A DNA stretch of 64,000 bases, from contig OY294049.1 in the NCBI GenBank assembly GCA_958510825.1, positions 1,116,001 through 1,180,000 of the forward strand, in the 5' to 3' direction. The position numbers were made by a program, and so were the translations under genes. The number at the start of each line of letters is the position of its first letter. The first letter of the stretch is position 1. The DNA comes from Brachypterus glaber (lineage: Eukaryota; Arthropoda; Insecta; Coleoptera; Kateretidae). Shown piece by piece: positions 1 through 12,463 of the stretch. The notes beneath the pieces are model-generated. The model saw only the letters and a program-made list of their open reading frames with translations. It did no database searches and was not told where the DNA came from.

Positions 1-888
1 ATATTGCCTTATACCAATTTGTAGAGAATTTTATGCTCTACAACTTTGCTAATTACTCATTTGAAGCAAAGAAAACAAGATAATTACAAAAAACCGGTTT
101 TTGCGACCTTTGACCTTGAATACCTTGCGACTCGCACACGATTCTATGACTTTTGAGCTAACTTACATAATATCAAAACAAAGACTTATACAAGTTTTAA
201 GCTTGTTTCATTCCGAGGTTAAATCCCTATTTGACTGGACTAAAATCTCATATTTATAGCTCTAAAACCTTATACAATAGTGGCATTATAAAATTATTTT
301 ATTTACATTTAACTCGACTTAACTCATAAATCGTGCACACATATGAAATTTAACACATTATTGCGCACACTTACGACAAAAAATAGGCAAATTTATTTAT
401 AAATCACACAATAGAGTAAATTTTACTCAGTTTTTTTAATTGTGTTTTTGTCGTTTCTTACTCATTACATGTAATCAGTATAGTATGTAAGTATATTATA
501 CATACATACTACATTGTGCACATATTAAGCTATTTTTTCAATTTTTAGGTTATGTCATGTAGTCTGCCCTCATTGGGAGGAAAGCAGGAGTATTCGACTG
601 TTTTTAATTATTATTTTTTAACTATTAAATGTATATTTGACCATCGTTTCTATCATTAAAATGAACAAGTTTGCCTGAAGATGTGTAAACATTCGAAATT
701 GCAATCGCAAAATGTAGAGTTGACTGTAAGTGTATTATTTATCTATAAAATTATTCAACTTAAAAAAATCATGCAATAAGGCGTTTTAAAACAACTCTAC
801 CTGCCATCTTTATAAATATATTTAATGTTGTAGGTGCCCAGGACCCACCCCATGGAGGTGACTACTTGTCGGATCCCTCCCTAACAGG

Positions 889-2996
889 GTTTCCAACAAC
901 CCTGGAATACCTTGAAATCCTGGAAAACGCATGGAATTTAGATCCCCTCCTGGAATACCTGGAATTTAACATTTTTTTCTTAAGAAAACGGGTTTTTACC
1001 TGGAATTTTGTAATAGCACCTGGAATATAACATACTGAAATATAATTTGTTCAAGAAAAATTAAAACACTAGGTACAAAAATTAAAGAAAACAAAAAAAC
1101 ATCATAGATATTTATATTAGGTGATTTTCAAAAGACTGTAACTTGCCGAAAAATAGAGTAAAATAGGGTATTGATAAAAAAGAAAATTGAAGCTTGAAGT
1201 CTTTAGTTTTAAGATCCTGAAAAATATTAAAATATTTTTATCATTGACCGTTTTTGAGTAATCATAAAAAAATCAGCGTTAAAACAAATTTCCAAATTTT
1301 TGCTTGCCTTTCAAAAAGTCCACGGTCTTCAATATTTTTTCTTTTTGTTTTTGTCTGAAAGCTCTTTTAGCTTCATTCTTCTTCTTTAATTTCAGCGCTA
1401 AAACAGCTCTGTAGGATCATTTTATGTTGAGTTATCGGCGTTAAAAGCAAAAATGACTTTTAAATTTGACAATTAATTACTCATGATCTAATGACCGTAC
1501 AGAAAATTAAAGTATGGTTCAGCCCCCCAAGCCCTTAAATTATTTTTTTAATGATTTTTTAACTATTTTGCTTGTTACATTTTCATAAATTTTCGCCTGC
1601 GGCGCTACTGTTTGGGTTTTTGTTAATAGATTTTACAAAATAATATGATCCATTAAATTGGAAAAGGAGAAGGATCAATAATTCTAAAAAATTTCGGCTG
1701 TGGCATTAAACATAAGTTTTATTTTAAGAAAATTTACCCTACCTATTTTAAGTTTTATAAAACAATTTGTTTATCCGGCAAAACTGTGAAAACTTAAAAA
1801 AAAAATGGCCTGCTACGTTAAACTTGATTAACAATAATTGATATGTGATTACAATGTTAATTAATAGATTTTATAAAATTATTTACATGTCAATTTTTGA
1901 GGTGTTTGAAAAATGCAAAAATATTTCTAAACATTTTGGCCTACGGCGCAGCATAATAAGTTATATTTTAACATGTTTCACCTACTTATTACAATTTTAA
2001 TTAATAGATTTTATAAAAATATTTATAGTTCAAACTCTGAGGTGTTTGGGAAATGTGAAAAATTAAGATGTATAGAAAAATTTAAGAGATTTCCTCTACC
2101 CATTTATAGTTTTATAAAATAATTTGCTTTTCGAATTGTTAGGAGTTGCTTAACCTGAAAAACTGTAAACTGTAAAAAATAATACATGTAGGTTTTATAA
2201 AATTATTTACATGTCAAATGCTTAGTTGTCTGGGAAATGCAATTGCAATGCTTAAGATTTCCAAAAAATTTTGCCTGTGGCGCTGAATATGGGTTGTATT
2301 TTAATGGGTTTCATGTTTTATAAAATAATTTGCTTTTTAAATTCTTAGAAATTGCTTAGAAAACTGCATGTAAAAATTTTGAAAACTTTAGTAATGATGA
2401 TGATGTGATATTAAAATTTTAATTAATAGATTTTATAAAATTATTTACATGTCTGTTTTTCTGGGAAATGCGAAAACTTATGATTTCCTAATTTCCACCG
2501 CCTATTTGAAGTTTTTTTTCTAATAAATTGGTTTTTAAATTTTGATGTAAGAGTGCGTGACCTAGAAAATTCTTATCAAAATTGACTGCAGAGCTAAACT
2601 TGCTTAAATTAAAAAAAATTCTGGCTACACCCATGTTTGTGACTTGACAAAAACTTTTTATTGATAATGTTAGAAAGTTAAATAAGCTTGCCACGGAACG
2701 AAACATCCTGTGGCCGTTTCTGGCTCAACTCCCCCTTTTTTGGAGATCAAATTTATTTGTTAATTAAATATTTTTGTCATCAAAAAATATTAATTATTGA
2801 AAAAAGAAAAAAAAAACATTTTCACAAAATAAGTTTTTATGACGACCAATGATTCTATTTTTCGATTTTTTTTTCAGATCTTTTTTTTTCTTTAATAATA
2901 ATGAAAAGCTATTTTACATTACCTGGAATTTTAATAATTTTTACCTGAAAAACCTGGAAAATACCTGGAACTTGAATGTCAGTTTTTGGTAGAAAC
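889..2996. mobile_element. Possible nested hAT-like element with subterminal CCTGGAA repeats
   Basis: The interior of the foldback element begins CAGGGTTTCCA and ends in the complement of CGGGGTTTCTA. Several CCTGGAA motifs lie just inside both ends (about 900-1025 and 2920-2970). A CAGGG start plus clustered subterminal repeats is typical of hAT elements. I did not find a convincing 8 bp target duplication and see no transposase, so this stays tentative. Confidence 0.35.
1620..2480. repeat. Degenerate tandem repeat, about 115-140 bp units
   Basis: A TTTTATAAAATTATTT-like block recurs near 1632, 1753, 1868, 2006, 2110, 2192, 2314 and 2429. Between copies lies a GC-rich box of the form GCCTGCGGCGC (near 1590, 1945 and 2270). 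The regular spacing shows an eroded minisatellite inside the mobile element. Related boxes in opposite orientation occur at 15290-15800. Confidence 0.6.
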
Positions 2997-3055
2997 CCCG
3001 TAAGCCTTGTATGGGTATTTTAATACCCATACTTAAAATTTGATTTAAGATGTTT

Positions 3056-3203
3056 CTTACTTTTAAATGTAGGCAATACTTTTCTTTTTTTTTTAATTCT
3101 AGAACGAATTAGTCCATCACGGGCACGTTCACTTACTAGTGCACCTTCACTTATTCATTTTGGAATTAAAGACAGAAAAATATTGCCTACATTTAAAAGT
3201 AAG
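3056..3203. repeat. Short inverted repeat
   Basis: CTTACTTTTAAATGTAGGCA at about 3056 is matched in reverse complement at about 3182-3203, with weaker pairing outside. It lies just inside the right arm of the foldback element. The loop has a sequence of higher GC content (AGTCCATCACGGGCACGTTC). Confidence 0.6.
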
Positions 3204-3674
3204 CATCAGTTTAAATCAGCCCTAATGCCCACGCAATGGTAGAGAATTTGGCTGGGTATTAAGGGAGGAATCCGACAAGCACATACCTCAATAAGGAGGG
3301 TCCTGGGCACTTCCATCATTGAATATGTTTATAAAAGTTTCAGGTAGTAAATGGCTGCTTTAATGCGTGATTTTTTAAGTTGATTAATTTTAAAAGAAGG
3401 CTTTTTGTCAGCTTTTGTATTTTAAGCTCCAATTAAAACAAAAATCCTAGAAGTTAAAAAATAGCTTAGTATGTACATCAATACTCATCACATGTTACAA
3501 TTACTTTTGTTTGATTTAAAAATTTAGTTGCCTATTTTTTTGTCGCAAATGTGCACTATGTTAAATATCATATGTGTACATGATTTATGATTAAAATCGA
3601 ATTAAATGTAAATACAATAACTGTATAATCCCACTTTTGTATAAGGTTTTAGACCTATAAATATGAGATTTTGC

Positions 3675-4233
3675 ATAATTTTTTTGAGCTCAGGCATACA
3701 CTCCTGGTTTGTTATACAGACAATTTTTATTATTAAGTATTTTAGAAACCTGTTTTTTTATACAATTAAAGCAATTTGACCACCAAAATAAAAAAAAGTA
3801 GGATATATTAAATCCTTATAATTATAATTGGCTATATTTGACTCAAAAATCAAAACCTTGACCGATTTGCGAAGACGGCAGATGTGGTCACAGGAAAAAA
3901 AGCTCTTGACACAGTTTGTTTTACACCAAAACAAAAATTTTTATCCCTGATCCTAAGGCGATTTCGAAAAAAGTGGTTTAACGGCCCACTCTAATGCTTA
4001 TACATGTATATCTTTCGAAATAAAAACGTTGCAATGATATTACTGAATATCATGTATGTTGTTGATATTTTTTTAAACCTCTTAAACTATTAATTTTGGA
4101 ATAGTACCTAGTTGTATTTAATTTTTTTGCACAATTGCATTCTTAATCAAATGAGAGTAAAATATATAGGGTGTCCCAGTGAGATGAGTTTCTTGACAAC
4201 AAACTCTCTCTCTCACACTTCAGATCTGTGGTT
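3675..4233. other. AT-rich spacer, nothing recognised
   Basis: No coding frame or long repeat is evident. A short AGGGTGTCCCA string at about 4170 resembles the terminus of TIR elements seen elsewhere in the window, but no partner end was found. Confidence 0.4.
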
Positions 4234-4371
4234 TTAGCTGCCAGGGCTATCCAACCAATCCTCGTCGGTTGCACTTAAATGAAATGGACCGTCTGGTTTG
4301 TACCATGCCTTTCCGTCTGTTGCAACGAAGTTATCCTCTTGCTGTGAAAAGTCTTCTCTGATGGTTTCTTT
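4234..4371 (-). CDS. Candidate terminal coding exon, unrecognised
   Basis: On the minus strand an open frame of about 45 codons ends in TAA at 4234-4236. The peptide has ordinary, non-low-complexity composition and includes EDNFVATDGKAWYKPDG and ends DEDWLDSPGS. Such sequence stands out in an AT-rich region where chance frames are rich in F, K, I and N. A possible AG acceptor lies at 4372-4373 but has a poor pyrimidine tract. It could be the last exon of a host gene or a transposon remnant. I do not recognise the protein. The DGxxW string is only faintly like the N-terminal part of piggyBac-type proteins and I do not rely on it. Confidence 0.35.
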   Translation of the reverse strand, partial: KETIREDFSQQEDNFVATDGKAWYKPDGPFHLSATDEDWLDSPGS

Positions 4372-4902
4372 CTTTTAAAACACAATATTTTATAGTCACT
4401 AAAGTTTAATGTTTGTTAAGAAAGTTCGTTAAAGTTAAAGCCAAAGTTTAATGTTTGATTTATTAAGAAAGTTCGTTAATATGAAAGCTATATCTGAGAA
4501 TATATATTTAAATAGTAGGTCATGCATAGAATAAGGATGATTAGCTATTATGTTTTTATGTAACTGGTCATGTAGGCATTTAATATTTATTCGATCTTGA
4601 CAACAAAACCCTCAAAAGTAGTTCTACAGTGTTTCTAACAGTTTAGCCAACGTAAGGAAGAAAAAATAATCAGGGTAGCTAATATAACCAATAAAAACTA
4701 TTTATATTTACCTTATTTATTTTAACCCTAATTTAATTTTATATTATGCAGTTAAAGATATTAGGTAATAATATGTATCCAGTATTAAAATTTTTGCACT
4801 CAGATTATAGATAAACTGTAATTTATTGTTCTTTTTGTTTTTACTATTAATGCCATCTGTTCACAAAGACTAAAACTTTATGGTTCTTTTTGTTTTTTCT
4901 AG

Positions 4903-5021
4903 TGGTGCCACAAAGACGGAACTTTTAGAGTTGATGTTTACCTAGAACAATTAAATGGTAGCGCGGCGGCAAATGTCCCATTAAAAAAACACAGCTGGTG
5001 TTATTTACGGCTAAACCAGAA
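4903..5021 (+). CDS. Candidate internal coding exon, unrecognised
   Basis: A T-rich tract ending TTTTTTCTAG (acceptor at 4901-4902) is followed by 119 nt fully open in frame 1 and then by the donor GTGAGT at 5022-5027. The peptide begins WCHKDGTFRVDVYLEQLNG and ends HSWCYLRLNQ, with normal composition. Both splice signals and the higher GC make it more exon-like than its surroundings. No neighbouring exon of the same gene was found in the window, so the gene would have to be large or this is a relic. Function unknown. Confidence 0.4.
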
Positions 5022-5169
5022 GTGAGTATTCAAAAACTTACACCAACATTAGATTATGTTCTTAGATAAAGCTTTGCTTGAAATGTCGTATCTCTATCTC
5101 CTCACATAAAAAAGATAAAGGTACTGTACCATTTAAAAGAATAACCCTGTATAAAGGTTGCGTTTTTCT

Positions 5170-6900
5170 TTTTTGAGGTTATATATATAAATTAAAAAAA
5201 GACTATAAATCACTTATTTCATAAATAACTTTATCAATTAGGTACTTTTTATCTTCAATTTTAAATCTAGTAAATCTATTAATTATCTTTATATTTAAAG
5301 GTAATGCATTAAATTTTTTTAAACATTTGTAAAAAAAAGTACAAATGTAAAGATGTTTTATGTACAGGGGTCGGCAAAATAATATTATTTCTAGCTGAAT
5401 AATTAAGGACATCACAAAATAAGTTAAAATCATTTTTTAAAAATAGAACATAATTAAAAACATAGCAGGAAATCTTAAAATATTTTTATCTTTAAAAATA
5501 TTTCTACAAGTTTCATTATATGACATTAAATTTTATTTAATTAAAAATTAAATCTAATATTCTTTTCTGGTGTACAAAAATTCTGTTTTTATCACGACCA
5601 TTACCCCAGCATATAACATTATATGTCATGTCTAAACAGGCCAAGGAATAATTTACACCCAGAAAACCCTTTTGAGACAGACTATTTTTAAGTTGCAAGA
5701 TAGCAAAGAAAGCTTTGTTAAGTTTATTGCAGACATGATTAATTTGCGTATCCCACTACATATTGCCATCATTAAACATACCCAAAAAATTTACACTACT
5801 ATTAAATTAAAGGGTAATGCTGAGTCAATAATTTGCTTCCTATTATAATATTGAATCATAACAGTCTTTGAATTATTTAAAATTAGTCTGTTACAATCAC
5901 ACCACACATTCACCTGTGTCATGACCTGTTTAATTACTATAAGTAACTTAGCTAGCGTTTTTGCCGCTACTGTGCCATTGGAATTATCAACAAAAATTGT
6001 TACGAGTGCATTAGTTATAAAAAGTGTTTGGCCGTTAATGAACAAAAGGAACAGAAGAGAACCTAACACCGACTCTTGAGGTATTCCTAACCCAAGTTCC
6101 CTTAATGCTGAAAGTAGACCATCCTTTAATATCCCGTTGTCTCATATAGGAAAAAGTCCAAAAATACCCCTCTAATCCCTATATTGAAAATCTTCTTACA
6201 CAAAAATTCTAGTTCAATAGTGTCAAATGCTTTAGTAAGGTCAAACATTATGGAAACAACATACAGTCCATCATCACTTATAAACATGATTCAGAAGTTG
6301 AACTGACGCAGTTTCCACTGATCTTCCCACTCTAAATCCATGCTGACAATCACTAATAATGTTGTTTTTATTTAAAAAATCAATAATTTTTTCTGCAATA
6401 AGCTCCTCAAAAACTTTAGAAACAGTATTTAATAAGGAAATTTGCCTATAGTTAGTCGATGTTAGTTTTATCACCTTTTTTATAAAGTGGTATTACTTTC
6501 GCTGTTTTAAAACAACTTGGAAACTGACCTTGTAATACAGAAAGATTAAATAAATACGTAATTTCATTTAAAAAGAATGTATATACTTGTTTAAAAAGAA
6601 TAGAACTAACATAATCATTTCCAGATGAATTAATATTTTTCAAATTGTTTACAACACTAGCAATATCATTCTTATGTATCCGTTCGAAAGAAATACTATT
6701 TTGGTTGTAAGAAGAGGTAGTGGTTGGTAAACTTTAATTTTGACTCAAAGTATTGTTTACGGCATTTGTTGCAGCATCAGAGAAATGAGAACAGAACAGA
6801 TTAGCTATTTCGCTCGTATTGGAAATTACATTATTGCCTATTCTTAAGTTTATAGTACTTTTTGTTTTATTTCTCCCAAGCTCTTGGTTAACGTCAGGTT
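5170..6900 (-). pseudogene. Degenerate CR1/Jockey-superfamily LINE reverse transcriptase
   Basis: Minus-strand frames read as broken pieces of one non-LTR retrotransposon ORF2. From 5' to 3' they are: a FKTAKVIPLYKKGD segment (about 6452-6643), a YRQISLLNTVSKVFEELI segment (6274-6474), then LLFLLFING with FVDN in place of the catalytic F/YADD motif (5791-6069), and a C-terminal piece containing FNALP (5203-5433). Frameshifts, stops and loss of the catalytic aspartate show it is dead. It appears to lack the endonuclease domain. Confidence 0.75.
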
Positions 6901-7365
6901 TTTGCTTTATTATCAGAATTAAATATTAATTGATTAAAATAGGTATGTTTTGTTGTTTTAATTAAATTTCAAATTTCAAATAATTCATTTCCTTACTACA
7001 AAAATTAAATAATTAATTTATAAATACAAATAATATTAATAAGATAAGCCCAAGATGTTGAGAATAATTAATAGCATTATTATAAAAAAAAAATTCTTGT
7101 GCATCACCTAAGCAGTATACTTGTGTGTGATTACACAATCTTGGGATAAATTTGTGTTTGTGTAATTTACACACTGATACTAAATACTAATAAAAAAAAC
7201 TTTTGTATAAGCAATAATAAACAAAATTTAATAATAATATATAACAGACTCAGAGAAAAACCTTGCTCCAGGACGCTGAGGAACAGAAACAAAAGAAAAA
7301 CAAAGCAAAAATATTGTGGAAAACAAAAAAAAAGTTTTCAAAAAATTTGTGATACTTAGAAATAT
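6901..7365. other. AT-rich spacer
   Basis: No coding frame, repeat structure or RNA gene is evident. Confidence 0.4.
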
Positions 7366-7935
7366 ACAGAGCGGTCCAAAAGTCACCCCCCCCCCCCTCT
7401 TAACTTTTGAACGAATTTAGATATCGACTTCAAATTTAGAACTCTTAAATAAGACAACTTAAACTATCTTTAAGCAGGGGGCATGGGGCGACATTTTTTT
7501 AAATGGAAAGGTGGGTAGTGTGATACATCATTTTAAATCTTATAAAATTCTCCATTTAACTGTAAATTTTTTATTTTTTTTAAACTTTTTTTTTGGGTTT
7601 AAAATAGGGTTGAAAATGGGTATTTTTGTCAAAATTTCTCTAAAAAATCCAAACAATTTTTTAAAAATGTCTAATTTCATTATGAAAAAAAGTAAATTAT
7701 ACTTTTAAACTAATTTTAGTTGACATAAATAAAAATTAACAAAATAAAACTTAAAAATTTATTTTTAGCACAAAAAACTGAAAAATCAAAACCTTAAAAA
7801 ACATGTTTAAAAATTTTAAAAATATATGGTTATATAGAGAATTTTAAAGGCTTTAAAATGATGTATCACCTGACACCCCTTTCCATTTAAAAAAATTTCC
7901 CCCCATTTTCCCCACATTTTAAGCTTTAGTTTATC
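7366..7935. mobile_element. MITE with CAGAGCGGTCCAAAA terminus (right end lost)
   Basis: TA is followed by CAGAGCGGTCCAAAAGTCAC, the same terminus as at 21322 (reverse) and 23185/23581. The internal sequence (ATGATACATCATTTTAAA-like blocks on both sides) is palindromic. The right terminus is missing: the sequence passes into the 3' end of a LINE near 7940. Terminal TA and the short TIR fit a Tc1/mariner-type non-autonomous element. Confidence 0.65.
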
Positions 7936-7944
7936 CAAAATATG

Positions 7945-8805
7945 CACTGGATAACATAAATTAAACGAACTTTCGGCAAATCAGATTCATTAATAACATA
8001 TTAGTGGGATATAATCTTGATTTTTTAAATATGATTTTGAGAATTTTGTTTTGAAGTTTTTCTACAGAATTTATGGAATTCTCGTAACAACCCCCCCATG
8101 CAACTATTCCATATCTTAGGATTGATTCTACCAAAGAGTTATAGACAATAATAAGATTTTTTTTATTTAGAAAGTCTCTTATTTGATAAAATTTAAAAGT
8201 TTTTTTACAAGGGTGGAAATATGCTCTTCCCAATTTTGGTGTTGGTCTACCGTTAGACCTAGATATTTGACCGCTTTGACTTTGTGAATATTATTACAAT
8301 CACAAGTGATAAAATTTTTACAACCGTTTTCATGGATTTTTAATGTTTCGAAAGCTGGCTGACCAACAATTGTAGGAGAGAAAGTTATAAATTGTATTTT
8401 AGATACATTTAAACTAAGGAGGCTTTCATTTAGCCATGCATATACTCTTTGCAACCCCAGTTCGGCCTTCTTGAAAACTTCTTCTCAGGAGTCACCCTCG
8501 AACAGAACCACAGTATCGTCAGCATAAGATATTATTGTACCATTAATGTTTAAGTTACCCAAGTGATTAATATAAATCAAAAACAATAATGGACCCAAAA
8601 CCGTCCCCTGGGGCATGCCCATGGTGACAGGAAGGGGATCACTTTTTTCATTGCCTACTCTGTCTGTGGTCTGTCAATGAGATAGCTCCTGAAAATGTTA
8701 AGCACAGAGCCGCGAATTCCAATTTCTTCCAATCTGCTTAAAAGAATTTTAAAATTAACTGTGTCGAAAGCCTTGGCTAGATCGAGGAATAGCGCAAGGC
8801 ATTTC
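7945..8805 (-). pseudogene. 5'-truncated LINE (CR1-like) reverse transcriptase fragment
   Basis: The minus strand reads in order: an [16 protein letters not shown] segment (RT palm), GMPQGTVLGPLLFLIYINHL (RT motif B region), YADD, VKYLGLTVDQHQNWEEHI, and a thumb region with YNSLVESILRYGIVAWGG. The catalytic YADD at about 8515 is intact but frameshifts (for example near 8210 and 8460) break the frame. The homology starts abruptly near 8805, as expected from 5' truncation during target-primed reverse transcription. Confidence 0.8.
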
Positions 8806-8934
8806 TTTTTTTATTATTTGCGTAAATAACGTAAATTATTATGTTTATTTTTTTCAATTTTATATTTATTATGAATCTCACTTAGATCTGTTTGTTGTGC
8901 AAGCCAGTAAAGTTGCTTAAGCTGATTACATTAT

Positions 8935-9020
8935 TTTCATGTACTTATTTTAACCAGGGATGTGAGAAAGGAGGGGCTTTATCAGTTTTTTGTCCAAAAC
9001 TTTTTCTGTGTAACAGAAGT
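8935..9020. repeat. Fragment of the 25.7/33.0 kb palindromic element family
   Basis: AACCAGGGATGTGAGAAAGG followed by TTATCAGTTTTTTGTCC and TTTCTGTGTAAC matches the sequence at 32195-32255 and, reversed, at 32700-32765. It lies directly beside the 3' end of the Jockey element. Confidence 0.6.
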
Positions 9021-9024
9021 TATC

Positions 9025-12000
9025 CTTTTTAGGACCATACAATGAGTTTTCATTGGGGGGAATCTTTATTCTCCTGTCTTCAGTATTATTGTTGTGCTGT
9101 GCTGTGTGCTGACCAAATCAATAAACGGATCCTTTCAGACCTTTTTTTTTCTAAAAATAAAATTTACATGAGTGAGTTTGGACGTTACATTTAAAAGCTT
9201 GAATTAAAATTGAATAAATAAAACATGAAAGTAAATAAATAAATAATTAAATAAATAAATAAAAACTGGATATAATTAAAAAGTGTGGTTAAAAAGTGTA
9301 ATTAAAAAGTGTAAAGGGGACAGAACAATATTGATAAACGGACATTTAAAAAATAAAAGTACATATATTTTATTAAAATTAAAATTAATTACCAAGGGCT
9401 GTTTCCCCCAAGGCTGATAAAACCCGTCCTCTCTGGTTTAGGGTGGGTTATATATAAAATTCGAAACATTTTTTGGTCTTTTGTATTTATCTCTCCAGGG
9501 ACATAATCGATGGCTTGTCTTAAAAGTTCGCTAGGGTAGCTCTCCGCCCATTCAAAGTGTTTCTCTGCTAGAACCTTAAGGTGTTCTAGCAGAGTTGGAA
9601 TGTTTAGATCTCTCCTGATAACTTCATTGCGGACAAACCAAGGTGCGCCGACGGCGAACTTCATGGCCAGGCTTTGGACGGCCTCAAGGCGCTTCAGGCT
9701 TGGGCGCGGCTTGGCACCAGGCGCTACAGGCGTACAGGAGGACTGGTCTGACAAGGGATTTAATGCGCAGTATCTTGGAATTAATTGACATTTGGTTGCC
9801 GGCTAGTAGAGGGCGCAGTTTGTATACTAGCGCCCTACCTTTATTTGCGTTGTTGTCAATGTGCTTCTTCCATGTGAGTGACTTGTCATATGTAATACCA
9901 AGATACTTCACATCCTCTCTCCAGGGGTTGGGTTGACCTTTATTCGCCAAATGTCACACCAATCTTCCACCGCGTCCAGAGCCATCTGAAGTGCCCTGAT
10001 GATCATTTCGGTGTTTCTAGATCTGGTCAGAAAGTAAGTATCGTCCGTATACTGGCCGTTAAAACTCCTTGGCAGGTCCGCGAAGTATATCAGGTGGATA
10101 AGGGGCGCGAGAACCGAGCCCTGAGCGACGCCAGCGAGTATATCCCTCATCAGAGAGACAATTTTACCAAGTTTCACCCTAAACCTTCGGTTTTTGAGAA
10201 AGGACCAAATGAGTTTTATCCACCTTAGGGGGAAGTTTATTTTTTTTAGTTTATATATTACTCCTGGATGCCAAACCCTGTCAAAGGCTTGTTGTACATC
10301 CAGGAGCACCATGCCTGTGGCGTCTTTTCTGTTTAGGCCCTCGGTAATGAGTTCCGTTGTGCGTAGGAGTTGGTCTGAGGTGCCATAGTGCTGTCTGAAC
10401 CCGAATTGGGTATCGGGTAGTACCCCCCTCATTTGCTAACGCGTTCTGAAATAACTTTTTCGGCTATTTTTGAGAGGGAGGGTAGGAGGCTTATGGGTCG
10501 GTAATTTTTGGGGTTAGACCTGCTTTTTAGGGGTTTGGGAATAAGGATGACGTCCGCCAGCTTCCAGGGGGTTGGAAAGTGACACAGTTTTAGACAGGCG
10601 TTTATGTACGATGTTATCGCTACCATAAGCCTGTCCGGAAGAAGCTTAAGTCCCCTATTAGTGACACCGTCATAGCCAGGAGCCTTATTCGGTTTTGTGT
10701 CTTTAATTATAGATTTTATTTCGGCTAGAGTGGCTGGCTCGAAGGTGTCATCAACAGGGCCCGCAAGGGTCCTCTTGACTGTGTCCTCCACCTCCTGGAA
10801 GTGGGCGAAGAGGTCATCCGCTGGGGGGAAGGGAGCGAACTGTTCGGTGAGGGAGTCAGCAAAAGCCTCCACCTTTTCCTCATCGGTGTGAGCTACGCCG
10901 TTGTGCGTAGTTTGTGGAGGGATAGTGGTACGGGGTTGTTTGGTGAGGGCTCTTGCCATCTTCCACACCGAACCATCCTCAGGCTCTAGGGAGGCCAGTT
11001 TTTCCTGCCATATCTGGTTGTGGAGTTCAGACATCGCGAGACGGACTTCGGTGTTTAGCCGATTGTAGTCTGTCTTGTCTTGGGGGAGTCGTGTGCGTTG
11101 GGACCGTTTCTTGGCCTTGGGTCTCCTACATATGAGATCCCTCAAACTTTGAGGGATGTCGTAGGGATGTTTGGAGGGAAAGACTTTTGTCGTGCTGGCT
11201 GTTTGAATGGCTTGAGGGATACTTGATTGGAGGTGATTGACAGCATCGTCTAGGTCAACCGTGTTATTGACCCTTCTTATGCTGCCAAACGTCTCCAATA
11301 GTGCCTTTCTGTATGTGGGCCAGTGTACAGAAATCTTTTGTAAGTATTCAGTCTGGGCGTTTCCTTCAAGGATAATGTGAATAGGATTGTGATCGGACAA
11401 AAGTTAGTCGATGTTATGGATGGATATAGGATTTACTATGTTTAGACAAATGGCAATGTCGAGGACATCAGGCAATTTGGTCCCACCCGGAAAGTGTGTG
11501 GGATCCTTTGGGCCGAACACCGACCAGCCCCTTTGATCCGATATTTTTTTCAACTTAAATCCATATGGATTGTTGATGCGTGAATTCCGCGTGTGCTTCG
11601 CGTTTAGGTCACCGGCCATTATGGTCGGAGCCGTGGAGTCTAGGATATCAAGATAGTCTTGTGCAGAAAAGGGTTTGCCTGGGGGGTAGTACCTTGAGAC
11701 TATCCTGATATCTCCTCCTTTTGCTCTAACCATTGCCCTATTCCAGCTCTTCGCCTGAGCTCTTCTACCTTTATGGATAGGTCTAGGATATTGGTCACTT
11801 TGAAAATTTTGTCTTTTTCGGAGTTGGGGAGGATAACTAGGATTAGGGGCATTGGAGTTTTTTCCGTGCCTTTGGTCATTCGGATAACTGAAGAGGGGTG
11901 AAAGTCACCCCTTTCCAGCTCCTCTTTGACCTTGGACACTTCAAAATTGGTGCCGTTTTTTCACTGGGTAAAGCATACGTGAAGAATTCTAGGTTCTTTT

Positions 12001-12463
12001 GCAAGAAAAACTTTGTCATGGCCCTGTAGTCGTCCGCCGAATTGGGGTGAATCCTGTAGGCACCGTTGATATATTGTACCTTTTTGTACCCCAGTTTTTT
12101 CACCCCAAGTTCTTTGGCTAACTCGGGCCATTTTGTGTTGATTTTGACATTTATCGGTGGAATTTTATTGTTCTTGTCGGTTTCGGGATTGGTAACAGGG
12201 GATTTCCAGGTGAGGGTGGTTGAAGGGTTGTTTGGGGGTTTGAAAATAAACGGGTTTTCTGTGACTTTATTAGGGGTTTTGAAAGTGGGAGGGGTTTTTT
12301 GGCTTTGTGTATATGTGACCACCTCGAAATCAGCGTCCTTTGATCCGCCTTCGGCACCATGGAGGCTGGAGTCCGAGGGAAAAATGTAGACGCTTTTTTT
12401 CGGGGGGAGTGTCTTGCCGGTTTCGGATTTATTTTTAGGGGTGGTTTCGATGGGATCGGTTTG
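9025..12463 (-). pseudogene. Jockey-type LINE, ORF1 plus ORF2, broken by stop and frameshifts
   Basis: Read on the minus strand. ORF1 (about 12463-11700) is gag-like, with YRIHPNSADDYRAMTKFFLQ and EFFTYALPSEKTAP, matching the conserved region before the zinc knuckles of Jockey gag proteins. ORF2 (about 11733-9389) has an endonuclease (MAGDLNAKH; SDHNPI), then RT (PGYDGV; NYRPISLLPSLSK; GFRQHYGTSDQL; GVAQGSVLAPL; YTDD; VKYLGITYDKSLTWKKHI) and a C-terminal LAMKFAVGAPWFVRN region. Lesions: an in-frame TAA at 11404-11406 just before SDHNPI, and frameshifts near 10430, 9930 and 9720. The catalytic box is YTDD, where the related copy at 36.4 kb keeps YADD. The 3' UTR (9025-9388) is shared with 35410-35760. 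The 5' end is lost at the junction with another LINE at about 12463. Confidence 0.85.

Larger units (their letters stand above)
245..3674. mobile_element. Foldback / long-TIR DNA element with internal minisatellite
   Basis: The sequence at about 245-886 returns in reverse complement at about 3230-3674. Matching blocks include CATATTTATAGCTCTAAAAC at the outer end, the TTTTTGTCG block near 380/3540, and the inner CCTGGGCACCTACAACAT/CCTGGGCACTTCCATCAT block. Similarity stops sharply at both outer ends, which marks the element limits. The arms differ in length through indels, so the copy is old. No transposase frame is visible, so it is non-autonomous. No clear target duplication was found. Confidence 0.75.

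Noticed and set aside
12066..12389. Membrane-like 107-codon plus-strand frame
   Set aside because: Antisense to the Jockey gag region, where proline/lysine codons read backwards as G, L, V and F.
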